Positions 32,960 through 43,584 of a DNA stretch of 64,000 nucleotides are shown in pieces. The stretch is from the IMG/VR virus record IMGVR_UViG_3300020174_000004, positions 1 through 64,000 of that record; one strand, given 5' to 3'. The translations under genes and the position numbers were made by a program. The notes beneath the pieces were generated by a model. That model was not told the origin of the DNA, made no database searches, and was given only the letters and a program-made list of their open reading frames with translations. Numbering within the stretch: the first letter of the stretch is position 1; the number at the start of each line of letters is the position of its first letter. This DNA comes from a virus.

Positions 32960-35900
32960 CCATTCAAAAAAATATATCACAATTCATAGAATCACAATTT
33001 CCAGCCTTTTATCAAGAAGAAGGGCCAGAATTTATTGCTTTTGTTAAGGCTTATTATGAATGGCTAGAAGGACAACAGAGATATAGATTAAATTTTGCTC
33101 CAAATTCTCATACATTAAAGCTTGAGAAAAAAGTAATAAAATTAACTGATCCAACATATAATCCATATATTGTTGAAACAAATAAAGTATATGTTGATGT
33201 ATTTGGTGAAATGAATTTTGAAGCTGAAGATACGCTATATCAAATTGATATCGAAACAGAATTTGATACTACAGTATCTATAACATCATCAAGTAAGAAT
33301 GTTGTTGGAGGTGCTGGAACTAAATTTCTATCTGATTTTACAACAAATGACTATATTAAAATTGGAAATACTGTAAAGCGGATAGATAGAATTATAACAA
33401 ATCAGCTTTTAGTTGTCAATAGCAACTGGGATGAAAATTTAACAAATGTTGAATATATTAAGTATAAATTATCAAACTCATTTGTAGTAAAAAGAGTTAT
33501 TAACAATCCCAATCCTATTGGAAAATCCAGAAATCTTTTAGAGTATAGAGACGTTGACAATACTTTAGAATTTTTTATAATGGATTTTAAGAAAAAATAC
33601 TTACATAGCATTCCTAATGATATTCTTGTTGATAAAAGATTTTTAACAAAACATATACTGGATCTTTATAGAACTAAAGGTACCAAAAGAGCATATGAAC
33701 TTCTTTTTAAAATATTATTTGATGAGGATATAGAACTTTATATTCCAGGTAATAATCTTTTTAAACCATCAGAAGCATCTTGGTTTGTTCCAAAATATAT
33801 TGAGGTAAATGATAATCCATTTATATCTCAATTAGTTGGCAAGGAAATATATGGTACAACTTCAAATGCACGAGCTGTTGTAGAATCTGTATTTAGAAAG
33901 ATTGTTAATCGCTCGGTTTATAATATTATAAATTTAAGCAATTTAAGAGGAAATTTTGTTTATGGTGAAATAGTTATTTCTCCAGAAATTTCTGGAATGA
34001 ATGCAGCAAACTCACCAAGAATTATTGGATCTTTATCTTCAGTATCAATTACCAGCGGCGGCGCTAATTACGAAATTGGTGATCTATTAAATATTGAAGG
34101 ATCTGGAACTGGCGGTATTGCAAGAGTTGCAGGAACTAAAGATGAAAATGGTAAAGTTACATTTACATTAATTAATGGTGGATCTGGTTTTTCAGTAAAT
34201 GCTAATGTTATTGTTGAAGGCGGTGGTGGAGCAGATGCAACTTTTCAAATTGGTGGTTTGGTAGATAAAGAAATTATTTCTATTTCTTTGGATGGTATTA
34301 ATGATTATGATGAAGCCGATCTTGAAGAAATGTTTTCCGGAGTTGATCTTGCTGTAACTGATGCGAATGAATTAGCAAATGCCGATTATGTATATGCTTC
34401 AGTTAATGTATATACAATTGATGTTGATCCAGTTCAAACATTAACTATTGGTGAAAAAGTTAATATAACAGGAAATACAGCAAATGCAATTGTTAACGAG
34501 TCATTTGGTAGTTATTTAACTTTAACTGATGTTCAAGGTACAATTTCATTAGGTGATACATTAACAGGAAATATTTCCGGTAATTATGTTGTTGTTAAAG
34601 CAAACTATGGAGAAAGTACCATTGAAGCAAACGGTACTATGGAATCAGCAAACACATCAAATAATGTAGTAAGATCTAATACCATTTACAGTTTTACAAC
34701 AACTAATATTATTGATGCTATAACAGTGTCAGATGGTGGTACTGGTTATATTAATTCTGAATCAGTAACATTTACAGGTGGCGGTGGATCTGGTGGTTTA
34801 GGTTATCTAACAACTGATTCTAATGGCACAATTATTGCTGTTGATTTAACTGAAGTTGGTTCTGGATATACTTCAGCACCAAGTGTTGATTTATCAAATA
34901 CTTCTGGATCTTCAGCAACGCTATTAGTTACAGTTATTAGAGAAGCAGGAAGATTTTTACCAAATACAACTGTGTATGGGTTATACGCAAATGGAGATGC
35001 TACCGGTGGATCTACAACTATTGAATCTATTCAAAGATTAACAGATTGGGAATTTGACGCATTAAATATTCCAGATGATGAAAATCTAGATACTACGCTT
35101 GAAAATACTTTAAGATATAGAACACTTGAAATTGGAACTATTTCATATCTTAAAAATATTAATCCAGGTGAAGGATATTCTTCAGACCCAACAGTTACTA
35201 TAATTGAACCTGATGTATATGATTTCAGAATTGATGATAATTTTGGCAATTCACCAGTAACATATAAAGGTTACAATGCAACTGTTACTGCTGATGCAGG
35301 AACTGCTAATGGTATAGTAACATCTATAGCTATTGTTGACTCTGGTGTTGGATATCAAAGACTTGAAGAAGTTTATCTATCTTCACCAAATAATCAAATA
35401 TCAGTTTATGGTAGAAGCATTATTGATAAGAATGGTGTTGGATCTGGTTATTGGAAAAATACAAAAAGCTTTACTTCGCATGACCAATATTTACAAGATT
35501 CAGATTATTATCAAGAATATTCATATGATATTATATCATCAAAAGCTAAAGCAACTTATGAAAAACTTGTAAAATCATTAATACATCCATCTGGTGTAAA
35601 ACTATTTGGTAGATTTAGAAACTCAAAATATATTGATACTGATGCATCAATCATATCAAATACGCATTATCAAAATGAAATAATTGAATTTAATGCTAAC
35701 ACTGATGTCGATAGTACTAATAATTTTATAACAATATCATCAAACCCATTTGTTAATAATGATTTAGTTTTATATACTTCAAGAGAATTAGATTATACAA
35801 ATACATCTCATTATGAAGTAACATTTAATGCTAACTCAGCTATTGATAATGCAAATGATTTTATAACTATATCCTCTAATCAATTGGTAAATAATAATAT

Positions 35901-36231
35901 AGTGTTTTATTCTACAAAATTAGATGGAACTGTGATATCTGGATTATCAAATGCTAATTATTATTATGTTGTTTCGGCTAATTCTACAGGAATAAAACTA
36001 TCTTCTACATATAATGGAAGTGTTATTAATATAACAAAAGGATTAACCGAAGAGCATATTATTATACAAAAACATCCTAGTGCAATAGATAGTTTAACTG
36101 ATGGCGATGAATATTATGTTGTTTCGGCTAATTCTACAGGAATAAAACTATCTGAAACAAGCAATGGTGATGTAATAGATATAACATCAGGGTTTAACGA
36201 GATTCACACTCTTTCAAAGATAACGGTGTAA
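32956..36231 (+). CDS. Baseplate wedge protein, gp7-like position, with GGxGY beta repeats
   Basis: A 1091-residue structural protein. The N-terminal 280 residues (FPAFYQEEGPEFIAFVKAYYEWLE, LHSIPNDILVDKRFLTKHILDLYRTKGT-RAYELLFKILFDEDIELYIP) are the conserved wedge part. From about 360 on it carries repeated beta modules with GG(A/S/T)(N/G)(Y/F) motifs (GGANYEIGD, GGSGFSVNAN, GGTGYINSES, GSGYTSAPS, GEGYSSDP, GVGYQRLEE). The last 180 residues contain two near-identical YYVVSANSTGIKLS segments. Its position after gp6 suggests gp7; sequence alone does not prove it. Confidence 0.7.
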   Translation: MTIQKNISQFIESQFPAFYQEEGPEFIAFVKAYYEWLEGQQRYRLNFAPNSHTLKLEKKVIKLTDPTYNPYIVETNKVYVDVFGEMNFEAEDTLYQIDIETEFDTTVSITSSSKNVVGGAGTKFLSDFTTNDYIKIGNTVKRIDRIITNQLLVVNSNWDENLTNVEYIKYKLSNSFVVKRVINNPNPIGKSRNLLEYRDVDNTLEFFIMDFKKKYLHSIPNDILVDKRFLTKHILDLYRTKGTKRAYELLFKILFDEDIELYIPGNNLFKPSEASWFVPKYIEVNDNPFISQLVGKEIYGTTSNARAVVESVFRKIVNRSVYNIINLSNLRGNFVYGEIVISPEISGMNAANSPRIIGSLSSVSITSGGANYEIGDLLNIEGSGTGGIARVAGTKDENGKVTFTLINGGSGFSVNANVIVEGGGGADATFQIGGLVDKEIISISLDGINDYDEADLEEMFSGVDLAVTDANELANADYVYASVNVYTIDVDPVQTLTIGEKVNITGNTANAIVNESFGSYLTLTDVQGTISLGDTLTGNISGNYVVVKANYGESTIEANGTMESANTSNNVVRSNTIYSFTTTNIIDAITVSDGGTGYINSESVTFTGGGGSGGLGYLTTDSNGTIIAVDLTEVGSGYTSAPSVDLSNTSGSSATLLVTVIREAGRFLPNTTVYGLYANGDATGGSTTIESIQRLTDWEFDALNIPDDENLDTTLENTLRYRTLEIGTISYLKNINPGEGYSSDPTVTIIEPDVYDFRIDDNFGNSPVTYKGYNATVTADAGTANGIVTSIAIVDSGVGYQRLEEVYLSSPNNQISVYGRSIIDKNGVGSGYWKNTKSFTSHDQYLQDSDYYQEYSYDIISSKAKATYEKLVKSLIHPSGVKLFGRFRNSKYIDTDASIISNTHYQNEIIEFNANTDVDSTNNFITISSNPFVNNDLVLYTSRELDYTNTSHYEVTFNANSAIDNANDFITISSNQLVNNNIVFYSTKLDGTVISGLSNANYYYVVSANSTGIKLSSTYNGSVINITKGLTEEHIIIQKHPSAIDSLTDGDEYYVVSANSTGIKLSETSNGDVIDITSGFNEIHTLSKITV
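35955..36156 (+). repeat. Direct repeat of about 45 bases within the wedge gene
   Basis: The stretch reading TATTATGTTGTTTCGGCTAA and onward occurs at about 35961-36002 and again at about 36115-36156 with near-complete identity, encoding YYVVSANSTGIKLS twice. Such recent duplication supports modular growth of the protein. Confidence 0.7.
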
Positions 36232-36234
36232 TAA

Positions 36235-39200
36235 ATGGCAGTCTTAACTATAAAACATGGTGTAAATCAAGCACAAGATTTTATTGATCATGTGTCAGCG
36301 CCAAATAATGCTCTTTATGTTTTTGTTGGCAAACCAACAGAATGGTCAAATGAACCAACACCTGATGTTGCAAATAATGATGTAAATCAGTTTGAACAAA
36401 AAATTTATCATGATATTGTTTTTGGAAAGAGAATAGAATCTACTGATGCAAAATCAATGATTAGAAGAATTAACTGGACTTCTAATACTGTTTATGATGA
36501 ATATAATCATTTGGATGGCGATTTATATACTAAAAACTTTTTTGTCATAACAAATGAAAATCTTGTTTTTAAATGCATTCATAATAATGAAGATGCTAAA
36601 TCAACTATAAAACCAAATCTAACAACAACATCAGGAACCTTTAAAACTACTGATGGTTATATTTGGAAATATATGTTTACCATTGATAGCGATTCCATGA
36701 ATAGATTTGCAACAAAGGATTATATTCCTGTTATTGCAAATACAATAGTAGAAGATAATGCAACTCCTGGATCAATTGATCATATTAATATAGTTAATGG
36801 TGGCACTAATTATCAAATATATGAAGTAGGCCAGGTTCAGAGATTAGCAAATAGTCAGGCCATAGTAATTTCTTCTGATGCTTCTGAAAATGATAACATT
36901 TATAATCTATCTTCAATTTACTTGAGTTCCGGTCTTGGTGGTAATCAAATTAGAAAAATTAAATCATATGATGGTTTGAATAAAATTATTATTCCATATG
37001 AAAAATTTGATACCTTTGTTAATATTAAGTTATCTAATATTTCTGATACATCAGAATTTTTGGTTGGTGAAAATATTTCTCAAGATATAACAAAGCTTAA
37101 TTATGTTTATTATACTGGGTATTTTACCGAAGGTGATGAAATTAAGCAAACTGATACTGATGCTCTTGGTTCTTTAATTATAGCAAACTCAAGCGTGTTT
37201 CAACTTTTTAGAAGCGGTGATACAGAATTTAATGCAACAGGTGATTATCCAGTATTTAATACGGCTACATCTGGACTTGAAACATCCAAAACTGGTACGG
37301 CCAGTATAACTGCTGCTTGCACGGTTATAACAGGCGTTGGCACATCTTTTGATACCGAATATGCAAATGACGAATTTATTAGAGTTGGGCATGCAAACAC
37401 AAATGCAAATATTAGAAGAATTAATGAAGTAACAAATTCAACACAAATTATAGTAAGTTTTGCTTTTGCTAATACACTATCTGCAAATGCACATTATAAA
37501 TTAGCTGATGCTTTTAGCATTGAAAGCAAATCAATTTTAAGTTCAAATGGTGAAATTGTTTATCGCAATCTTGATGGTGTCAGATTAACATATAATAATT
37601 CTATTACTTCATCTTCTGATTTTGTATTAGGTGAAACTATTGATATGGTTGATTCATCTAATAATAATCAATATGCAAATGGTATTATTTCATCAATTGA
37701 TGCAAATACAATTATTGTTTCTGATGTTAGTGGTGTATTTCAAGCATCAAATAATACAGTAGATTTATATGTAAAAGGAAAGACATCATTATCTAGAGCT
37801 CAAATTGATGATGTTGAAGATTATAAAAATATTACAATTATAGCAGATGATAGAAGTCTTGTTAATGGACAGAAAATTTTCTCTGATGGCGGCGCAAATG
37901 CTGTAGTAGAATCTACATTTTTTATTCCCAATGAGCAAACACAATATATAATCTCACCAACTGTTGCTATTACTGGTGATGGTTCAAATGCTCTTGCATA
38001 TTCAGTTGTTAATACTGGAGCAACATCAACAAATTCTGTTTACCAAATTGTTATGATAGATCCGGGATCTGGATATACTAACGCCACTATTACAATAACA
38101 AGTAATAGTGAATTTGGAAATGGAGCATCCGCTGAAGCATTTATTAGCCCAATACTTGGCCATGGCGCAAATGCACAAATTGAACTAGGTGCTGATAGAG
38201 TTGGAATTAGTACTAAGATAGGAACATTTTCTGAAGAACAATATAAAATATTACCCTATGGTGATTATAGAAAAATTGGTATAATTAGAAATCCATTATA
38301 TTCAACAACAAGTAATCCTACTCTTTGGCTACATTTAACTGATCTTGATAGAGTTAAATTGTTTATTGAAAATAGAAGTGATATTTTTACAACTGGTGAA
38401 ACAGTTTTACAGACATCATCAAATGCTACAGGAACTATTGTTTATAGTAATTCAACATATATGGAACTTAAAAACATAGTTGGCTCATTTGATGCTAATA
38501 CTGCTAATGATGATATAACTGGATTAGCATCCGGTGAAACCGCAAATGTTATTGCTGCTAATTCTTCATTGTTTACTGCTTCAGCTAATTCTATTTTTTA
38601 TCAGCAAGTAGTTGATAATAATGGACTCGGTGTCTATGGCGCTAATGGAATAATTACTCAAGTAGTTTCAAATACTTTAATTCGTGTATCAGATGTTGCT
38701 GGTAGATTGCAAAGTTCTCAACAAATAATTGAACCTTCAACTAATGCATATGCTACAGTTGAATATATCTATACTGCAAATAATTCACAAGATATAACCA
38801 ATAACTATGGCAAGTGGTTTAATCAAACTTCAAGAATTGGCATAAATAGTCAAACAGGTAATTATATTCTTTTTGAAAAGGTAATTCAAGAAACATCAAA
38901 TGCTTCTGGTATTATTATAAATTTGACTAATGAGCTTGATTTTACTCTTTCTTCAAACACTGGTGCTTTTATTGTAGGAGAAAGAATTGATAATACTACT
39001 ACAAGTGGAAATGCTGTGATTTTATTTGCCAATTCAACATATATAAAATTATCAGATGTTCAAGGAACATTTGAAGCCGGCGATGGATTTGATGGTCAAA
39101 GTTCTGGTGAGTCTGGTGTTGTGGATGAAGCATTTCCGGTTATTGTTGTTAATGATATTGAAAATAGATTCCAGAATGGTGATAACTTAATTATTGGTCA

Positions 39201-39357
39201 AACATCAAATACACAAGGAACTAGTGCATTAGCAAATACCATTACATATCCAGATCTAGTTAGAGAAAGTGGTGATGTTATCTATATTGAAAACATAGAA
39301 CCATTTGAAAAGACAATAAATAGTAGAGAAGACATTCGTCTAATTGTAAAATTTTAA
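36235..39357 (+). CDS. 8: Baseplate wedge protein, gp8-like N-terminus with added beta modules
   Basis: A 1040-residue protein. Residues 1-190 match the T4 gp8 outline: ALYVFVGKPTEWSNEPTPD, DIVFGKRI, the acidic-aromatic DGYIWKYMFTID and NRFATKDYIPV. The rest (T4 gp8 has only 334 residues) is built from repeated 40-60-residue beta modules with (V/L)GE-(I/V), ANA-(V/I)-S and (L/I)SDVQG-F motifs. It lies next to the gp7-like gene, as in T4. Confidence 0.75.
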   Translation: MAVLTIKHGVNQAQDFIDHVSAPNNALYVFVGKPTEWSNEPTPDVANNDVNQFEQKIYHDIVFGKRIESTDAKSMIRRINWTSNTVYDEYNHLDGDLYTKNFFVITNENLVFKCIHNNEDAKSTIKPNLTTTSGTFKTTDGYIWKYMFTIDSDSMNRFATKDYIPVIANTIVEDNATPGSIDHINIVNGGTNYQIYEVGQVQRLANSQAIVISSDASENDNIYNLSSIYLSSGLGGNQIRKIKSYDGLNKIIIPYEKFDTFVNIKLSNISDTSEFLVGENISQDITKLNYVYYTGYFTEGDEIKQTDTDALGSLIIANSSVFQLFRSGDTEFNATGDYPVFNTATSGLETSKTGTASITAACTVITGVGTSFDTEYANDEFIRVGHANTNANIRRINEVTNSTQIIVSFAFANTLSANAHYKLADAFSIESKSILSSNGEIVYRNLDGVRLTYNNSITSSSDFVLGETIDMVDSSNNNQYANGIISSIDANTIIVSDVSGVFQASNNTVDLYVKGKTSLSRAQIDDVEDYKNITIIADDRSLVNGQKIFSDGGANAVVESTFFIPNEQTQYIISPTVAITGDGSNALAYSVVNTGATSTNSVYQIVMIDPGSGYTNATITITSNSEFGNGASAEAFISPILGHGANAQIELGADRVGISTKIGTFSEEQYKILPYGDYRKIGIIRNPLYSTTSNPTLWLHLTDLDRVKLFIENRSDIFTTGETVLQTSSNATGTIVYSNSTYMELKNIVGSFDANTANDDITGLASGETANVIAANSSLFTASANSIFYQQVVDNNGLGVYGANGIITQVVSNTLIRVSDVAGRLQSSQQIIEPSTNAYATVEYIYTANNSQDITNNYGKWFNQTSRIGINSQTGNYILFEKVIQETSNASGIIINLTNELDFTLSSNTGAFIVGERIDNTTTSGNAVILFANSTYIKLSDVQGTFEAGDGFDGQSSGESGVVDEAFPVIVVNDIENRFQNGDNLIIGQTSNTQGTSALANTITYPDLVRESGDVIYIENIEPFEKTINSREDIRLIVKF

Positions 39358-39366
39358 GAGGAAAAG

Positions 39367-42300
39367 ATGGCGATCACAACAGATCTTTCACGTAGACCAT
39401 ATTTTGACGAGTTTGATGCTAATGATAACTTTCATAGAGTTTTATTTAGACCATCAACAGCAGTTCAAACACGTGAACTTAATGAAATGCAATCTATATT
39501 GCAGGATCAGGTAGATAAATTTGGTCGTCATATTTTTAAAAATGGGTCTGTTGTTGAAGGGTGCTCATTTACATTTGATAGAAAATATAACTTTGTAAAA
39601 ATCAATGATACATACACAAATAACTTTGCTATCTCAACAACTTCAGACTTTGTTGGAAACTATATTGAAAATGAAAATGGATTGCAGGCTTTAATTATTA
39701 ATTCAGCGGATGGTCTAGAATCAGCAGCTCCAGATTTTAATACTTTATATGTTTCTTATTTAAATTCTGCTGCATATGCAAATGGTGATCCACAAAAAAG
39801 TTTTGATAAAGGTGATGCATTAACATTATATACAACGGCAAATGTTCAAATTGGTAATTCAACTATTGAAGTTGCAACTCCTGCAAATACTTCAGAAGCT
39901 TCTGTTGGTTTTGGTTATGCTTTTACTACAACCGAAGGCGTAATTTTTAAAGATGGATATTTTGTAAGAGTTCCAACACAAACTATACTTGTCAGTAAGT
40001 ATGATAATACTCCTAATAATGTTTCTATTGGATTTAAACTTGATGAATCAATCATAACACCAGAAGCAGATACCACGCTACTTGATAATGCGGCTGGTTC
40101 TCCAAACTTTTCAGCACCTGGCGCGCATAGACTTAAATTAGTACCAACATTAGAAAAAAGAACTACATCAAATATTGATACTAATATATTCTTTTCATTA
40201 TGTGATTTTAAAAATGGTTATCCAGTCACTATTAAGAATGATGCTCAGTACGCTGCTCTTGGAGCAGAACAAGCAAGAAGAACATATGAAACAAATGGCG
40301 ACTTTGTTGTAAAACCATTTCTATTAAATACTGAAACACATGCTTCAAATGCTGAGCTTTTAAATCTTGTTGTTTCACAAGGTCTTGGATATGCCAAAGG
40401 ATATAGAGTTGAATATCTTAATAATAATATTTTAGATTTGCGTAAAGGAACAGATTATGCTAATTCTGAAGTAACAATTACTTCAAATTATGAAAATTAT
40501 TTTATTGTTGATGATTATGTTGGCGAATTTGATACAGATCAATTAATTGAAGTTGAATTACATAATGCATTCAAAAATGCATTAACAGATCGTGGTTTTC
40601 TAGGAACTGCAGCTGGATCAACACAAATTGGTACAGCTAAAATTAGAAGTGTACTTCATGAATCCGGAACACCTGGTACTTCTGATGCGCAATATAAATT
40701 ATACATATTTGATATTGTAATGAATGCTGGCTATTCAACATCTGATGTTAAATCTGTAATGTATACTTCAGGTGGTTCAACTGTTGCATGCGCTGATATT
40801 GTTCAAATTTATAATGCTTCTCTTGGCGCTAATACAACAAGACTTGAAGGAGATTCTCAAAGAACATTATTATTTAGACTTGGTCCAAAGGCTTTAACTA
40901 CAAATGGATTTGGATCTTCAGCTTCATTTTCATATAGAAATAAAGAGTCCGGCACTATTCTAGCAAATGGTCAAATAACCATTACTCTTTCTTCTGATAC
41001 GTTTCCTTATTCTGGAACACTATCAACTTCGCAAAAACAAGAATTTATTCTTATTCCAACAGCCAATCAGGTTTCTACTAAAACAGGAACCGTAAACACT
41101 TATTCAAATTCAACAGTTACGGGTGTTGGAACCAGCTTTACTTCAGAATATAGTGCTGGTGATTATGTAACTATTGATGGTTATACTAGAAGAATTACAC
41201 AAGTATCAAATAATACACATATGAAAATAGATGCAAATGCATCTTATAGCAATACTGGAGCAACACATAAAAAGATTTTTATCAATGGTGTACCAATTCC
41301 ATTAGATAGATCTGCAAGAAGTGTTATTGTTAATTCAACTACTGAAACAGAAATTAATCTTAATGAAACTTTTGATTCTTCTGGTACTCTTGCTGCTGTT
41401 GTGTATCATAAAGCAAAAAGATCTTCTGCACAACCAATTCAAAAAGACATTAAGAAAGCTCGTTATGTTAAGATAGATTGTTCAAATTCTTCTTATGGAA
41501 CTTCTGGACCATGGCCTTTTGGTTTCTCTGATGTTCATAAAATTAATGCTGTTTATATTGGCACTGGTGGTGTATATTCCAACACTGGAACTGATTATAA
41601 AAATTATTTTACTCTTGATAATGGTCAGAAAGATTCATATTATGCAATATCTACTTTAAAAACTAAAACAAATTCTTTATTAAGTAATACTTCAACTATT
41701 CTTGTTGAATTTGATTATTTTGATCACGATGAATCAGCCGGTAAAGGTTTCTTTACTGCTGCTTCTTATCCTGTTTATGCCAATGATTATATAGATTCAA
41801 CACATATCTCCATTAAAGATATTCCACTATATACTTCTTCAAAAGGCCAGGTATATGATTTACGTGATCATGTAGATTTTAGACCATATGCTGCAAATAC
41901 AGCAGTTGATACAGGAACAGTTGCAAGCGCAACAGTTAATCCTATAGCAACTATATCATGGGATTTACCAGTTGAAGGTTCTTATATCCCTGTTCCCGAT
42001 TCAGAATTTACAACTGATCTGGCATATTATCTACCACGTGTTGATAGAGTTATGATGACTACTGGGGGACAGATAAGAATTATTGAAGGTGAATCATCAT
42101 TAACACCCGTGCCTCCTCTTGCTAAAGAAGATATGATGAATCTTGGAACTGTTAGAGTTACACAATATCCAACTTTAACACCATATGAAGCAAAATTAGC
42201 CAATCGTTATGATTATTCAGTTACTGTTGATATTAAACAAAACAAAAGATATACAATGAGAGATATTGCCGGTATTGAGTCAAGAATTAATGTTCTTGAA

Positions 42301-43566
42301 TATTATACTGCTTTAAACCTTCTTGAAAAAAATGCTAATGATTTATTAGTAAGAAGTGATTCAACAGGTCTTAATAGATTTAAAAATGGATTTATGGTTG
42401 ATAACTTTGATACATTTGCAGTTACCAATACTTTACATCCAAAGTTTAATATTTCTCTTGATAAAAAGAAATCAGAATTAAGACCAAAATTTAAAGTTAG
42501 AAGATTTACTTTGGATTTTGATTCTTCTAAGAGTTCAAATGTTGTTAAAAAAGGTAAATCAATATTATTAACTCATACTTCTTCACTTTTAACAAGACAA
42601 AATTTTGCTACAAAATATAGAAATTGTATTGAAGGCAATATATATAATCATATTGGAAGAATAGAAATTCCGTTAGAAGGATCAATTGAACCATGTTATG
42701 ATACTTTACCGGATGTTGTATCAAACCTTGATTTATCACAGAACTGGATAACTTTAGCAAATGCATGGGAAACTGAATGGGGTACATGGGAAACACAAAG
42801 CACTAGACAAACTGGCACTTCGAGTTCAAGTACATCATCTACATCATCTGCATGGGATTATTATGGTGGTGAAACTGTTACTACTACTACTTATACAACT
42901 ACAGTTGATACGTTTGCCGAACAACAAAAAAGAATTGGTCAAGATTTAGTTACAACAAATAATAATACTTCTATAAATTTAGGTCAATATATACAAAGCA
43001 TTAATATATTACCATATATTAATGCTCAAACTGTACAATTTTATGCTTATGATTTAAAACCTAATACTAGAGTATATCTTTATTTTAATGATATTCTTTT
43101 AAGTTATAGTACAAGATTGGATAATAATAGTTATGTTAGAAGATTAGATACTTCAACTAATGCTTCAAATATATTTCAAAACTCTGATGAAATAACATAT
43201 CAATTAAAAGAAGAACTTATTACTGATTCTAAAGGACGTGTATTTGGCGTAATTAATATACCACCAAATACATTTAAACAAGAACAATCGTTAATTAAAA
43301 TTTTAGATATAGATGATTTAACACAAGGTGAAGATGCTATAACTACTTCAGCTATTAAAGAATTTTATGCATCTAAATTACATGTTAACTATGCAAGTTC
43401 TATTTTAAATGTAAAATCGCCATTATTAGAATGGAGTGAAGTAGATGCAAATAGAACTATAACATATACAGAAACAGGAACGAATGTTGTAAGAACATCA
43501 ATATATATAGAGCCACCACCACCGCCAGAAGACGAGTATTACTTTGAATGTGCTTCTTGTCCATAA
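39367..43566 (+). CDS. Very large baseplate/virion structural protein (DUF4815-like)
   Basis: A 1399-residue protein in the gp10 position. The N-terminus SRRPYFDEFDANDNFHRVLFRPSTAVQTRELNEMQSILQDQVDKFGRHIFKNGSVV is the DUF4815 signature known from marine T4-like phages. A GVGTSFTSEYSAGDYVTIDG beta module appears near 590. The last part has a helix (RIGQDLVTTNNNTS), a poly-Pro-Glu run (EPPPPPEDE) and a terminal CASCP, which might cross-link. Probably an outer wedge/tail-pin component that holds fibres. Confidence 0.78.
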   Translation: MAITTDLSRRPYFDEFDANDNFHRVLFRPSTAVQTRELNEMQSILQDQVDKFGRHIFKNGSVVEGCSFTFDRKYNFVKINDTYTNNFAISTTSDFVGNYIENENGLQALIINSADGLESAAPDFNTLYVSYLNSAAYANGDPQKSFDKGDALTLYTTANVQIGNSTIEVATPANTSEASVGFGYAFTTTEGVIFKDGYFVRVPTQTILVSKYDNTPNNVSIGFKLDESIITPEADTTLLDNAAGSPNFSAPGAHRLKLVPTLEKRTTSNIDTNIFFSLCDFKNGYPVTIKNDAQYAALGAEQARRTYETNGDFVVKPFLLNTETHASNAELLNLVVSQGLGYAKGYRVEYLNNNILDLRKGTDYANSEVTITSNYENYFIVDDYVGEFDTDQLIEVELHNAFKNALTDRGFLGTAAGSTQIGTAKIRSVLHESGTPGTSDAQYKLYIFDIVMNAGYSTSDVKSVMYTSGGSTVACADIVQIYNASLGANTTRLEGDSQRTLLFRLGPKALTTNGFGSSASFSYRNKESGTILANGQITITLSSDTFPYSGTLSTSQKQEFILIPTANQVSTKTGTVNTYSNSTVTGVGTSFTSEYSAGDYVTIDGYTRRITQVSNNTHMKIDANASYSNTGATHKKIFINGVPIPLDRSARSVIVNSTTETEINLNETFDSSGTLAAVVYHKAKRSSAQPIQKDIKKARYVKIDCSNSSYGTSGPWPFGFSDVHKINAVYIGTGGVYSNTGTDYKNYFTLDNGQKDSYYAISTLKTKTNSLLSNTSTILVEFDYFDHDESAGKGFFTAASYPVYANDYIDSTHISIKDIPLYTSSKGQVYDLRDHVDFRPYAANTAVDTGTVASATVNPIATISWDLPVEGSYIPVPDSEFTTDLAYYLPRVDRVMMTTGGQIRIIEGESSLTPVPPLAKEDMMNLGTVRVTQYPTLTPYEAKLANRYDYSVTVDIKQNKRYTMRDIAGIESRINVLEYYTALNLLEKNANDLLVRSDSTGLNRFKNGFMVDNFDTFAVTNTLHPKFNISLDKKKSELRPKFKVRRFTLDFDSSKSSNVVKKGKSILLTHTSSLLTRQNFATKYRNCIEGNIYNHIGRIEIPLEGSIEPCYDTLPDVVSNLDLSQNWITLANAWETEWGTWETQSTRQTGTSSSSTSSTSSAWDYYGGETVTTTTYTTTVDTFAEQQKRIGQDLVTTNNNTSINLGQYIQSINILPYINAQTVQFYAYDLKPNTRVYLYFNDILLSYSTRLDNNSYVRRLDTSTNASNIFQNSDEITYQLKEELITDSKGRVFGVINIPPNTFKQEQSLIKILDIDDLTQGEDAITTSAIKEFYASKLHVNYASSILNVKSPLLEWSEVDANRTITYTETGTNVVRTSIYIEPPPPPEDEYYFECASCP

Positions 43567-43584
43567 AAATCAAGGAAATAATAA